Shown piece after piece: positions 50,054-58,550 of a stretch of 64,000 nucleotides of DNA. The notes under the pieces were generated by a model. The model was not told where the DNA came from. It did not search any database and worked only from the letters and a program-made list of their open reading frames with translations. Location of the stretch: positions 1,240,001-1,304,000 of the forward strand of contig NZ_CP054038.1 in the NCBI RefSeq assembly GCF_013282805.1, in the 5' to 3' direction. How positions within the stretch are numbered: position 1 is the first letter of the stretch; each line of letters begins with the position of its first letter. Origin of the DNA: Microbacterium hominis. Its GTDB lineage: Bacteria > Actinomycetota > Actinomycetes > Actinomycetales > Microbacteriaceae. The position numbers were made by a program, and so were the translations under genes.

Positions 50054-51571
50054 TCAGTAGGCCCGCGAGAGCTGTGCTTCGCACTCTGCACGGGTGATCT
50101 CGCCCGAATTGCACTTCGCCATGAGGGAAGCGTCCGCATCGCGGAGTCGGTAGAACATCAGGATGATCGCAGAGGCGAGGGCGCCGCACGCGGGGATGAT
50201 CGTCACGGTCAGCCAGAGCGCGGTGAGCGCGCTGTCCGGCTGGGTTGCGCCTGCCGCCGCAAGGTCGGCGAAGGAACCGCCTTCCACGGCGCGCCATCCA
50301 CCGATGCCGAGCACGAAGAATGCCAGGGATGCTGCGACTCCCGCTACGGCCTTCTGGACGAAGGAGTCCAGTGCGAAGAAGATTCCCGCGCAGTCCTGTC
50401 CCGTCTTGTAGCGGGTGTATTCGATGGTGTCGGGGATGAGGAAGGTGCGGAGCACGACATTGACGGCCGTGGGGATCGCTCCCACGGACATGAGTGCGAC
50501 GACGACGAACAGGTTGCCTGGGCCGATGAGGAAGAGCGTGATCGAGGCGGCCGCCCCGAGCAGTCCGAACCCGACGATCGCGTTCCGTTTGCCCAGCGCG
50601 TGTGCGATCCGGTCGGCGAAGAACTGAAGGATCAGGCCGGGAATGAACGCGATGAGCACCGGCAACGTCAGCACCATCGAGTTTCCGAACAGGTAGAACG
50701 CGGCGAACATGCCGGTGGCCAGCTGCGTAGCGGAGATGCCCTGCGTGATGTCGGTCGCCAAGATCAGCAGCATGTAGCGATTGGTCCGCACGACCTGGAA
50801 CATCTCGCGCAGCGAGTAGTTCGGAGTCTTCTCCTCGTCGACGTTCTTGAGTTCGACGTTGTGCTCCTTCACCTTCCGGCTCAGCGGCAACATCAGAAGG
50901 AACGTCAGGACCGCCGAACCGATCGCCACCCCGGCGATGGGCAGGCCGACGAATTCGCTGATCGAGAATTGCCAGACCAGTCCGCCGACCACTGCGACGA
51001 GGATGAGGATGACGCCCCGGATCTTGAGGATGTTGTCCCGCTCGCTCACCCGGTCGGTGAGTGTCAGCACCATCGACTGCATCGGCACCTGCGAAAGTGT
51101 GCAGGCGAAGTCGAAGATCAAGTACGCGACGGCGAACCAGGCCACCTTGGCGACATCGGGAAGCCCAGACGGCATCGCGAAGAAGACCACGACGCTGGCG
51201 GGGAGGAGGAAGAACGTGACCCGGTACCACGGCAGGTATTTGCCTGTTCCCGCGAGCTTGCGGAGGAAGCGGATCTGGGTCGGGTTGATCCGGTCGATGA
51301 CGTAGCCGAACACGACATCATCCAGCGCGTCGATGATCTTGACGATGAGGATGAGCGTGGCGACCGTCGTCAGGCTGACGCCTTGGAAGACGAGGAACAA
51401 CGTCATGAACGTGGTGATGATGGCGGCCCCGGCCGTCCAGCCGGCGTAACCGAGCTGATAGCGGTTGCGCTCGCCGCGCGTCATGCGCCACGTCGCCTTC
51501 TGTTCCTTGAGTGAGAGCGCCGCAGCGACAGCGGGCGGTCCTGTGACCATGGCGGCCTCATTGTTCGACAC
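50054..51571 (-). CDS. GPH-family (MelB-like) sugar:cation symporter
   Basis: A 505-aa transporter with about 12 TM helices. N-terminal TM regions carry the GPH cation-site pattern DALDDVVFGYVIDR (about 78-91), followed by YRVTFFLLPASVVVFF. The middle loop is NVDEEKTPNYSLREMFQVV, and the second half has VVLRTFLIPDTIEYTRYKTG. Family members import oligosaccharides or glycosides with Na+ or H+. GTG 51571 has AGGAGG 7-8 nt upstream, a strong site. It lies between the permuted GH3 and an esterase, so it probably imports their substrate. Confidence 0.85.
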   Translation of the reverse strand: MSNNEAAMVTGPPAVAAALSLKEQKATWRMTRGERNRYQLGYAGWTAGAAIITTFMTLFLVFQGVSLTTVATLILIVKIIDALDDVVFGYVIDRINPTQIRFLRKLAGTGKYLPWYRVTFFLLPASVVVFFAMPSGLPDVAKVAWFAVAYLIFDFACTLSQVPMQSMVLTLTDRVSERDNILKIRGVILILVAVVGGLVWQFSISEFVGLPIAGVAIGSAVLTFLLMLPLSRKVKEHNVELKNVDEEKTPNYSLREMFQVVRTNRYMLLILATDITQGISATQLATGMFAAFYLFGNSMVLTLPVLIAFIPGLILQFFADRIAHALGKRNAIVGFGLLGAAASITLFLIGPGNLFVVVALMSVGAIPTAVNVVLRTFLIPDTIEYTRYKTGQDCAGIFFALDSFVQKAVAGVAASLAFFVLGIGGWRAVEGGSFADLAAAGATQPDSALTALWLTVTIIPACGALASAIILMFYRLRDADASLMAKCNSGEITRAECEAQLSRAY

Positions 51572-51653
51572 GTGTGATCCTCCTCGATCAGCGAGCATCC
51601 AGACTCAATTTCGCAGTCTACAAAGAAATTAGGTGGTGGCGCAAACGACGAGA

Positions 51654-54089
51654 TCAGTCGGTCGATCGCGGAACGCCGAGCGCGAACGTGAGCACGTTCG
51701 TCGCCGACCGTTGCATCTCGCCCAGCGTCACTCCGTCAGCGCGGCCGTACGAGTCCAGCAGCGAGGAGTCGGTCTTGTCGCGCCTCAGTCCGCGCATGCC
51801 CCCGGGCATGAGCACGTCCACCTGCCCGCGAACCCGGTAGGCGTTGTCGCGAAGTCCCGGGAAGTCGGGATCATGTGCCCGCTGCATCCACCAATCGGTG
51901 ATGACGACCCCGTCGAACCCCCACTCATTGCGGAGGATCGTCGTGACGAGGTCGTCGTTGTAGTGCGCCCAGACGCCGTTGATCTTGTTGTAGGAGGTCA
52001 TCATCACCCGGGGGCGCGACTCGACGACGCAGATTTCGAAGCCGCGGAGATAGATCTCGCGCAGTGCTCGCTGCGAGACCCGCGAGTCGTTGCGGCTTCG
52101 GTTGGTCTCCTGGTTGTTGCAGGCGAGGTGCTTGGGGCACGCGGCGACGCCGGCCGCCTGGATTCCCGCCACGATCGCCGAGGCGGTCTTCCCCGAGACG
52201 ACCGGATCCTCGGAGAAGTACTCGAAGTTGCGGCCGCAAAGCGGGTCGCGCTGGATGTTCATGCCTGGGCTGAGCAGCACATCCGTCTTCTTGTGCCGCA
52301 TCTCCTGCCCGTGATTCCGGGCGAGTTCCTCGAGTAGCGAGGTGTTCCAGGTCGAAGCGAGGGCGGTTCCGCACGGCAGCAGCGACGCGTAGGCGGCGAG
52401 GCGGATGCCGGATGGACCATCGGTCGTCGTGATCGCAGGCACGCCCTTCACTCTGAGCGACTCCACGGTTCCACCGAACACGCCGGCATTGCCCGGCGTG
52501 CCCAGCGCACTGTTCATCACCCGATCTCCGCGGGTGAGCGCCTCGAGCTCTGCCGGGGTCAGCTGGGCCACGAACTGCTCGAGTGAAGCCGTTCCGTCGC
52601 GCACGTCCCCCAGGGTGATGCCGACGTCGCCGGTGAGTGGAACGCCGTCGGGCAGCTGTGCGAGGACTCGTGATCTGCGGTCGGCGCGCGTGCGGGTCGG
52701 AGTGGCCTCCCAGGCAGGGACGGCGCGCTGAGCACCGTCGTGCGAGAGCGTCATGCGCTGAAAGGGATGAGCGGGATCCGGTGCGCATGATTCCGTGAGC
52801 TGCCTGGTGACCGTGGGTGCGGAAACGGTGTGAGCGCCCACCCGGGCTGCCGAGCGCACGTCGGCGCCGACGAAGATCTCGTACTCGCCGGCTTCGAGCA
52901 CGTACGCGTCGGCGTGTCCGGTCGCTCCGGAATCGTCGAACGACGCCATCTGCGAGACGGGGAAGGCGATCGTGACGGTCTCGGACTGACCTGGTCCGAG
53001 CAGGTCGGTTTTCGCGAAGCCCGCCAGCTGGCGGGCAGGTTGCGCGAGGGCGCCGGCCGAGGCCCGGTAGTACGCCTGGATGACGTGCTTGCCGGCGCGT
53101 TCTCCGGTGTTCGTCACGGTGGCGGTGACGGTCACTGAGTCGTGGTCGATCGAGACGACCGGCGACACAGAGAAGGTCGTGTAGCTGAGGCCGAATCCGA
53201 ACGGGAACAGGACGCGGTCCGGTGCGAACGTCTCGAAGTATCGATAGCCGACGAAGATGTCTTCTGCGTAGTTGTTGAACGTGCGGTGCCCGAAGTTCTC
53301 CGCGGTCGGATAGTCCTCGTACCGCGCTGCGATGGTGGCGGTCAGCCTGCCACTCGGGTTGGCAGCGCCCGACAGCACGTCGGCGACGGCGTTGCCCGCC
53401 TCCATTCCTCCCTGCCAGGCCAGGACGACGGCCGAGATCCGTTCGCCGAATTCCCCGAGCCACGCCATGTCCACCACGTTGCCGGTGTCCAGCACCACGA
53501 TCGTCCGGGCGAATTCCGTCGTCACCGCGGCGAGCATGGCGAGCTCCTCCTCGGTGAGGTAGTAGCTGCCCGGCTCGAGCTTGTTCTCTCGCGATTCGCC
53601 GGCGGCGCGTCCGATGACGACGATGGCGGCATCAGCCCGGGATGCCGCGGAGCGCACCATGTCGTCGTCGAGCGGCATTTCGGGGAAGCTGAACGGCCAG
53701 CTTCCCCAGTGCCCTTCGTCGACGGGGTTCGCGGCGGTCCACTCCCGGTACCGTGTGGCGAGTTCTTCGTCGACGGCGACGTCGCTGTCGACGAGGGCAT
53801 CGAGGAGGTTTCGACGATAGGGGGACTTCACATCGCCGCCGGAGCCGTAGCCCACGACGAGATAGTCCACCTGAACGCGACCGAACACCGCCACTCGACT
53901 TCGCTGCAGCGGGAGAGTGCCGTCGTTCCTGAGGAGGACGATGCCCTCTGTCGCCGCCTCGCGGCAGAGGGTGATCATCCCTGCATTGAGGGTGGGATCA
54001 GAATCCACGAGCTCCGCGGAGGACTGCGAGAGTCGGTCGATGATGCGTCTCAGCACTGAGTCGCGGAGCTTCTTCAGCTTGCCTGCCAT
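51654..54089 (-). CDS. GH3 glycosidase with reversed domain order
   Basis: An 811-aa family-3 enzyme in which the usual order is inverted. The alpha/beta sandwich comes first (EGIVLLRNDGTLPL; VVIGRAAGESRENKLEPGSY), then the FnIII domain (FGFGLSYTTFSVSPVVS). The catalytic barrel comes last (TTTDGPSGIRLA; NIQRDPLCGRNFEYFSEDP; KHLACNNQETNRS; nucleophile Asp in GVVITDWWMQ, about 735-744). The same permutation is known in GH3 enzymes of Ruminococcus albus and Butyrivibrio. No signal peptide. It leads the set with the GPH symporter and esterase and diverges from an acyl-CoA synthetase. Confidence 0.9.
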   Translation of the reverse strand: MAGKLKKLRDSVLRRIIDRLSQSSAELVDSDPTLNAGMITLCREAATEGIVLLRNDGTLPLQRSRVAVFGRVQVDYLVVGYGSGGDVKSPYRRNLLDALVDSDVAVDEELATRYREWTAANPVDEGHWGSWPFSFPEMPLDDDMVRSAASRADAAIVVIGRAAGESRENKLEPGSYYLTEEELAMLAAVTTEFARTIVVLDTGNVVDMAWLGEFGERISAVVLAWQGGMEAGNAVADVLSGAANPSGRLTATIAARYEDYPTAENFGHRTFNNYAEDIFVGYRYFETFAPDRVLFPFGFGLSYTTFSVSPVVSIDHDSVTVTATVTNTGERAGKHVIQAYYRASAGALAQPARQLAGFAKTDLLGPGQSETVTIAFPVSQMASFDDSGATGHADAYVLEAGEYEIFVGADVRSAARVGAHTVSAPTVTRQLTESCAPDPAHPFQRMTLSHDGAQRAVPAWEATPTRTRADRRSRVLAQLPDGVPLTGDVGITLGDVRDGTASLEQFVAQLTPAELEALTRGDRVMNSALGTPGNAGVFGGTVESLRVKGVPAITTTDGPSGIRLAAYASLLPCGTALASTWNTSLLEELARNHGQEMRHKKTDVLLSPGMNIQRDPLCGRNFEYFSEDPVVSGKTASAIVAGIQAAGVAACPKHLACNNQETNRSRNDSRVSQRALREIYLRGFEICVVESRPRVMMTSYNKINGVWAHYNDDLVTTILRNEWGFDGVVITDWWMQRAHDPDFPGLRDNAYRVRGQVDVLMPGGMRGLRRDKTDSSLLDSYGRADGVTLGEMQRSATNVLTFALGVPRSTD

Positions 54090-54263
54090 GACATCTGCTC
54101 TCTTTGCCGTACGAGGCGAATTCTTCCCGTAGGAGCATCCGGCGAGTGGATCGGATAAGGTAAATCTAACTTAGCTGAGATGTTCAGGTGGGATTCGTCC
54201 CCGCCGGTCAGGCATCTGAACCCTCCGCGTCGTCGCGGAGAGTCGACTCGAAGGAGAGTGCAC
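54090..54263. promoter_or_regulatory. Divergent promoter region, permuted GH3 and acyl-CoA synthetase
   Basis: An AT-rich core GATAAGGTAAATCTAACTTAGC (about 54154-54175) offers TAAGGT (54156-54161) rightward and TACCTT (54158-54163 complement) leftward as -10 boxes, and contains the palindrome CTAACTTAG. It is a plausible operator for a TetR regulator. AAGGAGAG (54251-54258) is the synthetase ribosome-binding site. Confidence 0.45.
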
Positions 54264-55883
54264 ATGAGTACCGAAGCCGCCCAGAGTGGCGTAGCGGGCG
54301 AGGTCGTGGACCAGGCCGGTCAGCCCTGGCGCGCGCGTGCCGACGTGGTGGAAGAGGTCGCAGCGCTCGAGCGGATGTTCGCCTCACCGACGCTGAACGT
54401 CGCGGAGGTGCTGTGCGATGCCCACCCGGGCGACGCCGTGGCCTTCACGCTCGTCGATGCCGATGCTGAAGTGACACCCATGACCTACGCCGAGCTCGCG
54501 ACGGCGTCACGGGGTCTGGCCGCAGCCCTGAGCGCTCGTGGCATCGGGCGTGGAGACCGCGTGGCGGTCCTCATGGGGAAGCGCCGGGAACTCCCCATCG
54601 CCCTGCTGGCGATCTGGCGGCTCGGAGCAGTCCACGTTCCGCTGTTCACCGCCTTCGCGCCGCCCGCCATCGAGATGAGGGTGCGTGACTCGGATGCCAA
54701 GCTCATCATCACCGAGCACGGTCAGCACGCGAAGGTCGAAGGCCTCGGAGTCGAGACCCTTCTCACGGGCGCGGAGTTCGACCAGCTCCTCGAATCCGAG
54801 GAGGGCGCGGAGTCGAGCACCGCGGTCGGCGGCGACGGCCTCATCGTCCAGCTGTACACCTCTGGGACCACCGGCACACCGAAGGCCGTCGGTGTGCCGG
54901 GGCGCGCTATCGGCGCGTTCGTCGCGTACATGCGCTACGGGCTGGACGTCGGGGACGACGACACGTTCTGGAACGCTGCCGACCCCGGGTGGGCGTACGG
55001 CTTGTACTACGGCATCATCGGTCCGCTGGCAATCGGCAAGTCGAACGTGCTCCTCGCCGCCGGGTTCTCGCCCGAACTCACCGCCACGGTGATCGAGAAG
55101 ACCGGCGTGACCAACTTCGCCGCGGCCCCCACGGTCTACCGCGCGCTCAAGGCGGGGGGGCTCCAGCTGGGCGCGACCCGACTGCGACGGGCGTCGTCGG
55201 CCGGTGAGCCGCTGACTCCCGATGTGACCGGTTGGGCCCCCGATGCGCTGGGTGTCACCGTCCGCGACCACTACGGGCAGACCGAGCACGGAATGGTGAT
55301 CGTCAATGCCTGGCACCCGCAGCTGAGTCGAGACGTGCGTGCCGGCTCGATGGGGCAGGTGCTGCCCGGCTTCGCGGCCGGCACGAAGGGCACCGAGATC
55401 GTGCTCGCGACGACGGGCAGCCCCCTGCTGTGGTTCGACGGGTATCTGAACGCAGAGGAGAAGACGCGCGAGCGGTACACGCCCGACCGGCAGTGGTACC
55501 GCACGGGAGACGTCGGGCGGCACGACGGCGAGGACTTCTTCTTCGCTTCCCGCGATGACGACGTGATTCTGGCTGCCGGATACCGCATCGGCCCGTTCGA
55601 CGTCGAGAGCATCATCGTTCAACACCCGGACGTCGTCGAAGCCGCCGTCGTCGGCCGCCCGGATGAGCTGCGCGGCGAGGTCGTCGAAGCGTACGTCGTG
55701 CCGGCCGCGGGGGTCGAGCGCGATGACGTGCTCCGAGACGCCATCAAGCAGCTCGTGCGCGAGCAGCTGGGCGCCTACGCCTACCCGCGGCGGGTGCACT
55801 TCGTCGACGAGTTGCCGAAGACTCCCAGCGGGAAGGTGCAGCGGTTCATCCTGCGTTCACCTGAGTATGGGGCGGATGCCTGA
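54264..55883 (+). CDS. Acyl-CoA synthetase (acetyl-CoA-synthetase-like, AMP-forming)
   Basis: A 539-aa ANL enzyme. P-loop LYTSGTTGTPKAVGVP (about 196-211), then GWAYGLYYGIIGPLAIGK, DHYGQTEHGMVI (adenine/AMP motif), WYRTGDVGRHDGEDFFFASR (the A8 hinge region) and the catalytic Lys in LPKTPSGKVQRF. The YYGI and WAYG stretches resemble acetyl-/propionyl- and aryl-CoA ligases. Its place among glycosidases and esterases suggests activation of a carboxylic acid released from a plant conjugate; the acid is unknown. The start is set by AAGGAGAG upstream of ATG 54264. Confidence 0.82.
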   Translation: MSTEAAQSGVAGEVVDQAGQPWRARADVVEEVAALERMFASPTLNVAEVLCDAHPGDAVAFTLVDADAEVTPMTYAELATASRGLAAALSARGIGRGDRVAVLMGKRRELPIALLAIWRLGAVHVPLFTAFAPPAIEMRVRDSDAKLIITEHGQHAKVEGLGVETLLTGAEFDQLLESEEGAESSTAVGGDGLIVQLYTSGTTGTPKAVGVPGRAIGAFVAYMRYGLDVGDDDTFWNAADPGWAYGLYYGIIGPLAIGKSNVLLAAGFSPELTATVIEKTGVTNFAAAPTVYRALKAGGLQLGATRLRRASSAGEPLTPDVTGWAPDALGVTVRDHYGQTEHGMVIVNAWHPQLSRDVRAGSMGQVLPGFAAGTKGTEIVLATTGSPLLWFDGYLNAEEKTRERYTPDRQWYRTGDVGRHDGEDFFFASRDDDVILAAGYRIGPFDVESIIVQHPDVVEAAVVGRPDELRGEVVEAYVVPAAGVERDDVLRDAIKQLVREQLGAYAYPRRVHFVDELPKTPSGKVQRFILRSPEYGADA

Positions 55884-55900
55884 CCGCGACGGGTCGCTGG

Positions 55901-56518
55901 TCACAGTTCGATCGTCAGCATCGCCTGCGTGTAGAGGCGCAGCTCGCTTTCGATGTCGATCGAGCGGTTGCGCAGCCACAGAGTCTGCAAGCCCAGAGTG
56001 GTCGCGAAGAGGAGGCGGGCGGCCACGCCTGGATCGATTTCAGTCCGTAGCTCTCCGCGCGACGCCATGTGCGCGAAGGCGCGCTCGAGGAGCTGTTCGG
56101 CGCGGCGGTAGAGGTCGTTGAAGTACGCGTGTGCCGGGTTGTCGCTTGAGATCGCCTCGGCGGACAGCACCATCTCGAGTTCCACGAGCGCGGGCTGCGC
56201 CACGTTGTGGCCGACCGAGTCGATCCAGGCCCTGATCACGTCGGCGCCGACGGGATGGGTCATGCGCGCGCGCTGAACCGACTCCTCTTCACGCCACTGG
56301 AGCACAGCCTCGAGGAGGTCGACCTTGGTGGGGAAGTGGTGGCGCATGCCGGCGTGCGTCATGCCGGCGCGCTCGGCGACCGTCCGCAGGCTCCCATCCC
56401 GGAAGCCGGACTCCGAGAACACCTCGACCGCTGCGGCGACGATGTCTTTTCGCCGCTGAGCAGACTTGGCGTACTCGCCTCGTGCGCGAGGTGCAGCCTC
56501 GGATGTCGTCATCTGCAC
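55901..56518 (-). CDS. TetR-family regulator (paralogue of the one at 44503)
   Basis: A 205-aa TetR protein. HTH: IVAAAVEVFSESGFRDGSLR then ERAGMTHAGMRHHFPTKVDL. Ligand domain with LEMVLSAEAISSDNPAHAYF. It resembles the first TetR gene over most of its length (RGEYAKSAQRR versus RGPYAKTAQTR). It is convergent with the acyl-CoA synthetase (17 bp between stops) and divergent from the heptad-repeat gene, which may be its target. Confidence 0.85.
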   Translation of the reverse strand: MQMTTSEAAPRARGEYAKSAQRRKDIVAAAVEVFSESGFRDGSLRTVAERAGMTHAGMRHHFPTKVDLLEAVLQWREEESVQRARMTHPVGADVIRAWIDSVGHNVAQPALVELEMVLSAEAISSDNPAHAYFNDLYRRAEQLLERAFAHMASRGELRTEIDPGVAARLLFATTLGLQTLWLRNRSIDIESELRLYTQAMLTIEL

Positions 56519-56677
56519 GCCTTCGGTCGCCCCGGACCGCCCGTTCGGCGGTCATCCATCACGGTACTCGCAAGAGGGGTCCGACCGAAGCAGGCCGCAC
56601 GGGCGTGGACATCTCGGTCGAAAGTAACGCTGAGGTATCAATTTTCAAGACTGCCCATATTTTTGGGACGAAGCGGC

Positions 56678-56683
56678 TACCTT
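56678..56683 (+). promoter_or_regulatory. -10 box TACCTT upstream of the heptad-repeat gene
   Basis: The 294-bp gap between the TetR start and the repeat gene contains an AT-rich patch (56635-56665, CAATTTTCAAGA...ATATTTTTGGG) followed by TACCTT. The leader would be about 120 nt. Shine-Dalgarno GAAGGAG is at 56800-56806. No other gene is seen there. Confidence 0.4.
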
Positions 56684-56812
56684 AACGTCTCAGCACACTC
56701 AGATGTTCACCCGAATCACGAGTGTGGCTGAAGATCCTCACCGAGGCGGCCGGCAACGATGTCGGCTGACACATTCCGGCGCGGTTGCCGGACTGGCACG
56801 AAGGAGTGTCCT

Positions 56813-58432
56813 TTGACAGACGCAGCAATCACGCCTCGAAGCACCCGGGGCTACAAGATCACGATCGCGGTGCTGTCGATCCTCCTCGTGCTCATCTTGG
56901 CGGTGTTCTTCACCCTGACGGGCATCTTCGGCGCCGGCACCGGTGCGGTGGCCGCGGGGTCGAAGGGCGTGTCGGACGGCACTGCGGCCGTCGCGGCCGG
57001 CGCGGCGGGACTCGCCGACGGCGCCGAGGCGCTGAGCACCGGAGCCGACGGCGCCGCAGCCGGAGCGGAGGGTCTGGAGACCGGTGCCGCCGCGCTCGCG
57101 ACCGGAACGGAAGCGCTCGCCACGGGCGCGGAAGGACTCAGTGTCGGCGCATCCGCGTATGTGCAGGGTGTCGGTGCCGTCAGTGCGGGAACGCAGGCGC
57201 TCGGAGCAGGGGCGCAGGCTGCGGCAACGGGCGCGGATGCTCTGGCAACCGGTGCATCGGCGCTGAGCTCGGGAATGGGCGCGCTGTCGACGGGTGCTGT
57301 CGCCGCCGGCGATGGGGCGAAGGCGCTGTCGACCGGTGCCTCAGCCCTGCAGGCTGGCGCGGCATCGGCGGCGACCGGCGCTCTCGGGCTCTCCCTCGGC
57401 GCGGCCGGCCTGGATGCCGGCATCGGGCTGCTGTCGGCGGACGCCGATGCGGCCGGCGCAGACCTCGCAGGTATCGTCGACGCGCTGAACGCCACTGCGA
57501 CCCAGCGCGCGAGCGCCGCCGACGCCGCGGCTTCGGCGTCGACCGGCCTCGGCGCGGCGTCGACAGCACTCGGCAAGGCGCGCGAGGCGGTGGACGCACT
57601 CGTCGCCGGCGAGCCCCTGTCTGCTGAGCAACGGGAAGCCCTCCTGGGCTTGCTCGAAGACACCCGGCGAGAGTTCGACGCTGCGGGCGCCAATGCTGTC
57701 CGAGTGGGCGATGAGCTCGGTAGTCTCGACTCTTCGATCGTCGATTCGTCCTCGCGGGCTGCGGTTGCGGTGGAGTCGCTCGCCGATGTGCGGCGCACCC
57801 TCGACGAACAGGTCATCCCTGGGTCGACCGCCCTCGTCGCCGGCGCCTCGGCGCTCAACGCGGGTGTGTCAGCACTCTCCGAAGGAGCGACGGGCCTCGC
57901 TGCCGGCGCAACCGGGCTCGAAGCCGGGGTGGGAGCCCTCTCGTCGGGAATCGGGGCGGCTGCAGCCGGCGCCGAGGGCGTCGCGGCGGGCTCTGAAGGA
58001 CTCGCAGCCGGCGTTGGCGCTCTGTCCACTGGGGTGGGCGCGCTGGATGCGGGCGTCGGAGCCCTGGTGGCCACCGGACCGGCTGTGGTGACGGGCGCCG
58101 AGGCGCTCAGCGCCGGTGCCGCCGGCGTGCAGCAGGGTGCGAGCGCCCTCGCGACAGGTGCGACTGCGTTGAGCGACGGGAACGACGCGCTCGCCGCCGG
58201 CGCAGCCGGGCTGGCCGATGGTGCCAAGGCGCTGTCTGACGGTGCGACCGCGCTTGAAGACGGCAGTGGAGCGCTCGCCACCGGCAGCGCGACTCTGGCA
58301 AGCACGGTCAGTGTCGCCGGTCCGGAGACCGCCGGTATCCCGACGGCAGCGGTGCTCGCTCTTGCGGTGCTCGCCTTCGCCGGTGTCGCGTTCGCGCGAC
58401 GGTTCGTCGGAGCGCGCCGACAGCTCGCTTGA
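56813..58432 (+). CDS. Membrane protein built of xxxLxxG heptad repeats
   Basis: A 539-aa protein starting at TTG 56813 after GAAGGAG. A TM helix at about 16-40 (ITIAVLSILLVLILAVFFTL) is followed by two long blocks (about 50-205 and 345-500) of heptads of the form xxxLxxG, for example AEGLETG-AAALATG-TEALATG. Between them is a charged helical segment with LSAEQREALLGLLEDTRREF. A C-terminal TM helix (AVLALAVLAFAGVAFARRF) ends in Arg/Lys. The heptad is that of the YhgE/Pip group (TIGR03057), but the ABC-2-like membrane domain of YhgE is absent. Topology suggests an extracellular rod tethered at both ends. Function unknown. Confidence 0.8.
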   Translation: MTDAAITPRSTRGYKITIAVLSILLVLILAVFFTLTGIFGAGTGAVAAGSKGVSDGTAAVAAGAAGLADGAEALSTGADGAAAGAEGLETGAAALATGTEALATGAEGLSVGASAYVQGVGAVSAGTQALGAGAQAAATGADALATGASALSSGMGALSTGAVAAGDGAKALSTGASALQAGAASAATGALGLSLGAAGLDAGIGLLSADADAAGADLAGIVDALNATATQRASAADAAASASTGLGAASTALGKAREAVDALVAGEPLSAEQREALLGLLEDTRREFDAAGANAVRVGDELGSLDSSIVDSSSRAAVAVESLADVRRTLDEQVIPGSTALVAGASALNAGVSALSEGATGLAAGATGLEAGVGALSSGIGAAAAGAEGVAAGSEGLAAGVGALSTGVGALDAGVGALVATGPAVVTGAEALSAGAAGVQQGASALATGATALSDGNDALAAGAAGLADGAKALSDGATALEDGSGALATGSATLASTVSVAGPETAGIPTAAVLALAVLAFAGVAFARRFVGARRQLA

Positions 58433-58537
58433 GCGACGGCTGGTCGCCCAGTGATAGAGGGTGGTGGCGCACAGAGTGCGCCACCACCCTCCCGTCATGC
58501 GCCCCGAGTAAAAGCGCCCAAATGGAATGATTTCGCC

Positions 58538-58543
58538 TAGCAT
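58538..58543 (+). promoter_or_regulatory. -10 box TAGCAT, leaderless start of the second esterase
   Basis: TAGCAT, 7 nt, then GTG at 58551; no Shine-Dalgarno. This favours GTG 58551 over the in-frame ATG at 58527. Confidence 0.5.
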
Positions 58544-58550
58544 CGGTACT

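Noticed and set aside
56851..58305. 484-codon minus-strand frame opposite the heptad-repeat gene
   Set aside because: Repetitive Ala/Pro/Ser mirror of the repeats. It lacks a ribosome-binding site, whereas the plus strand has GAAGGAG, TM helices and a regular xxxLxxG pattern.
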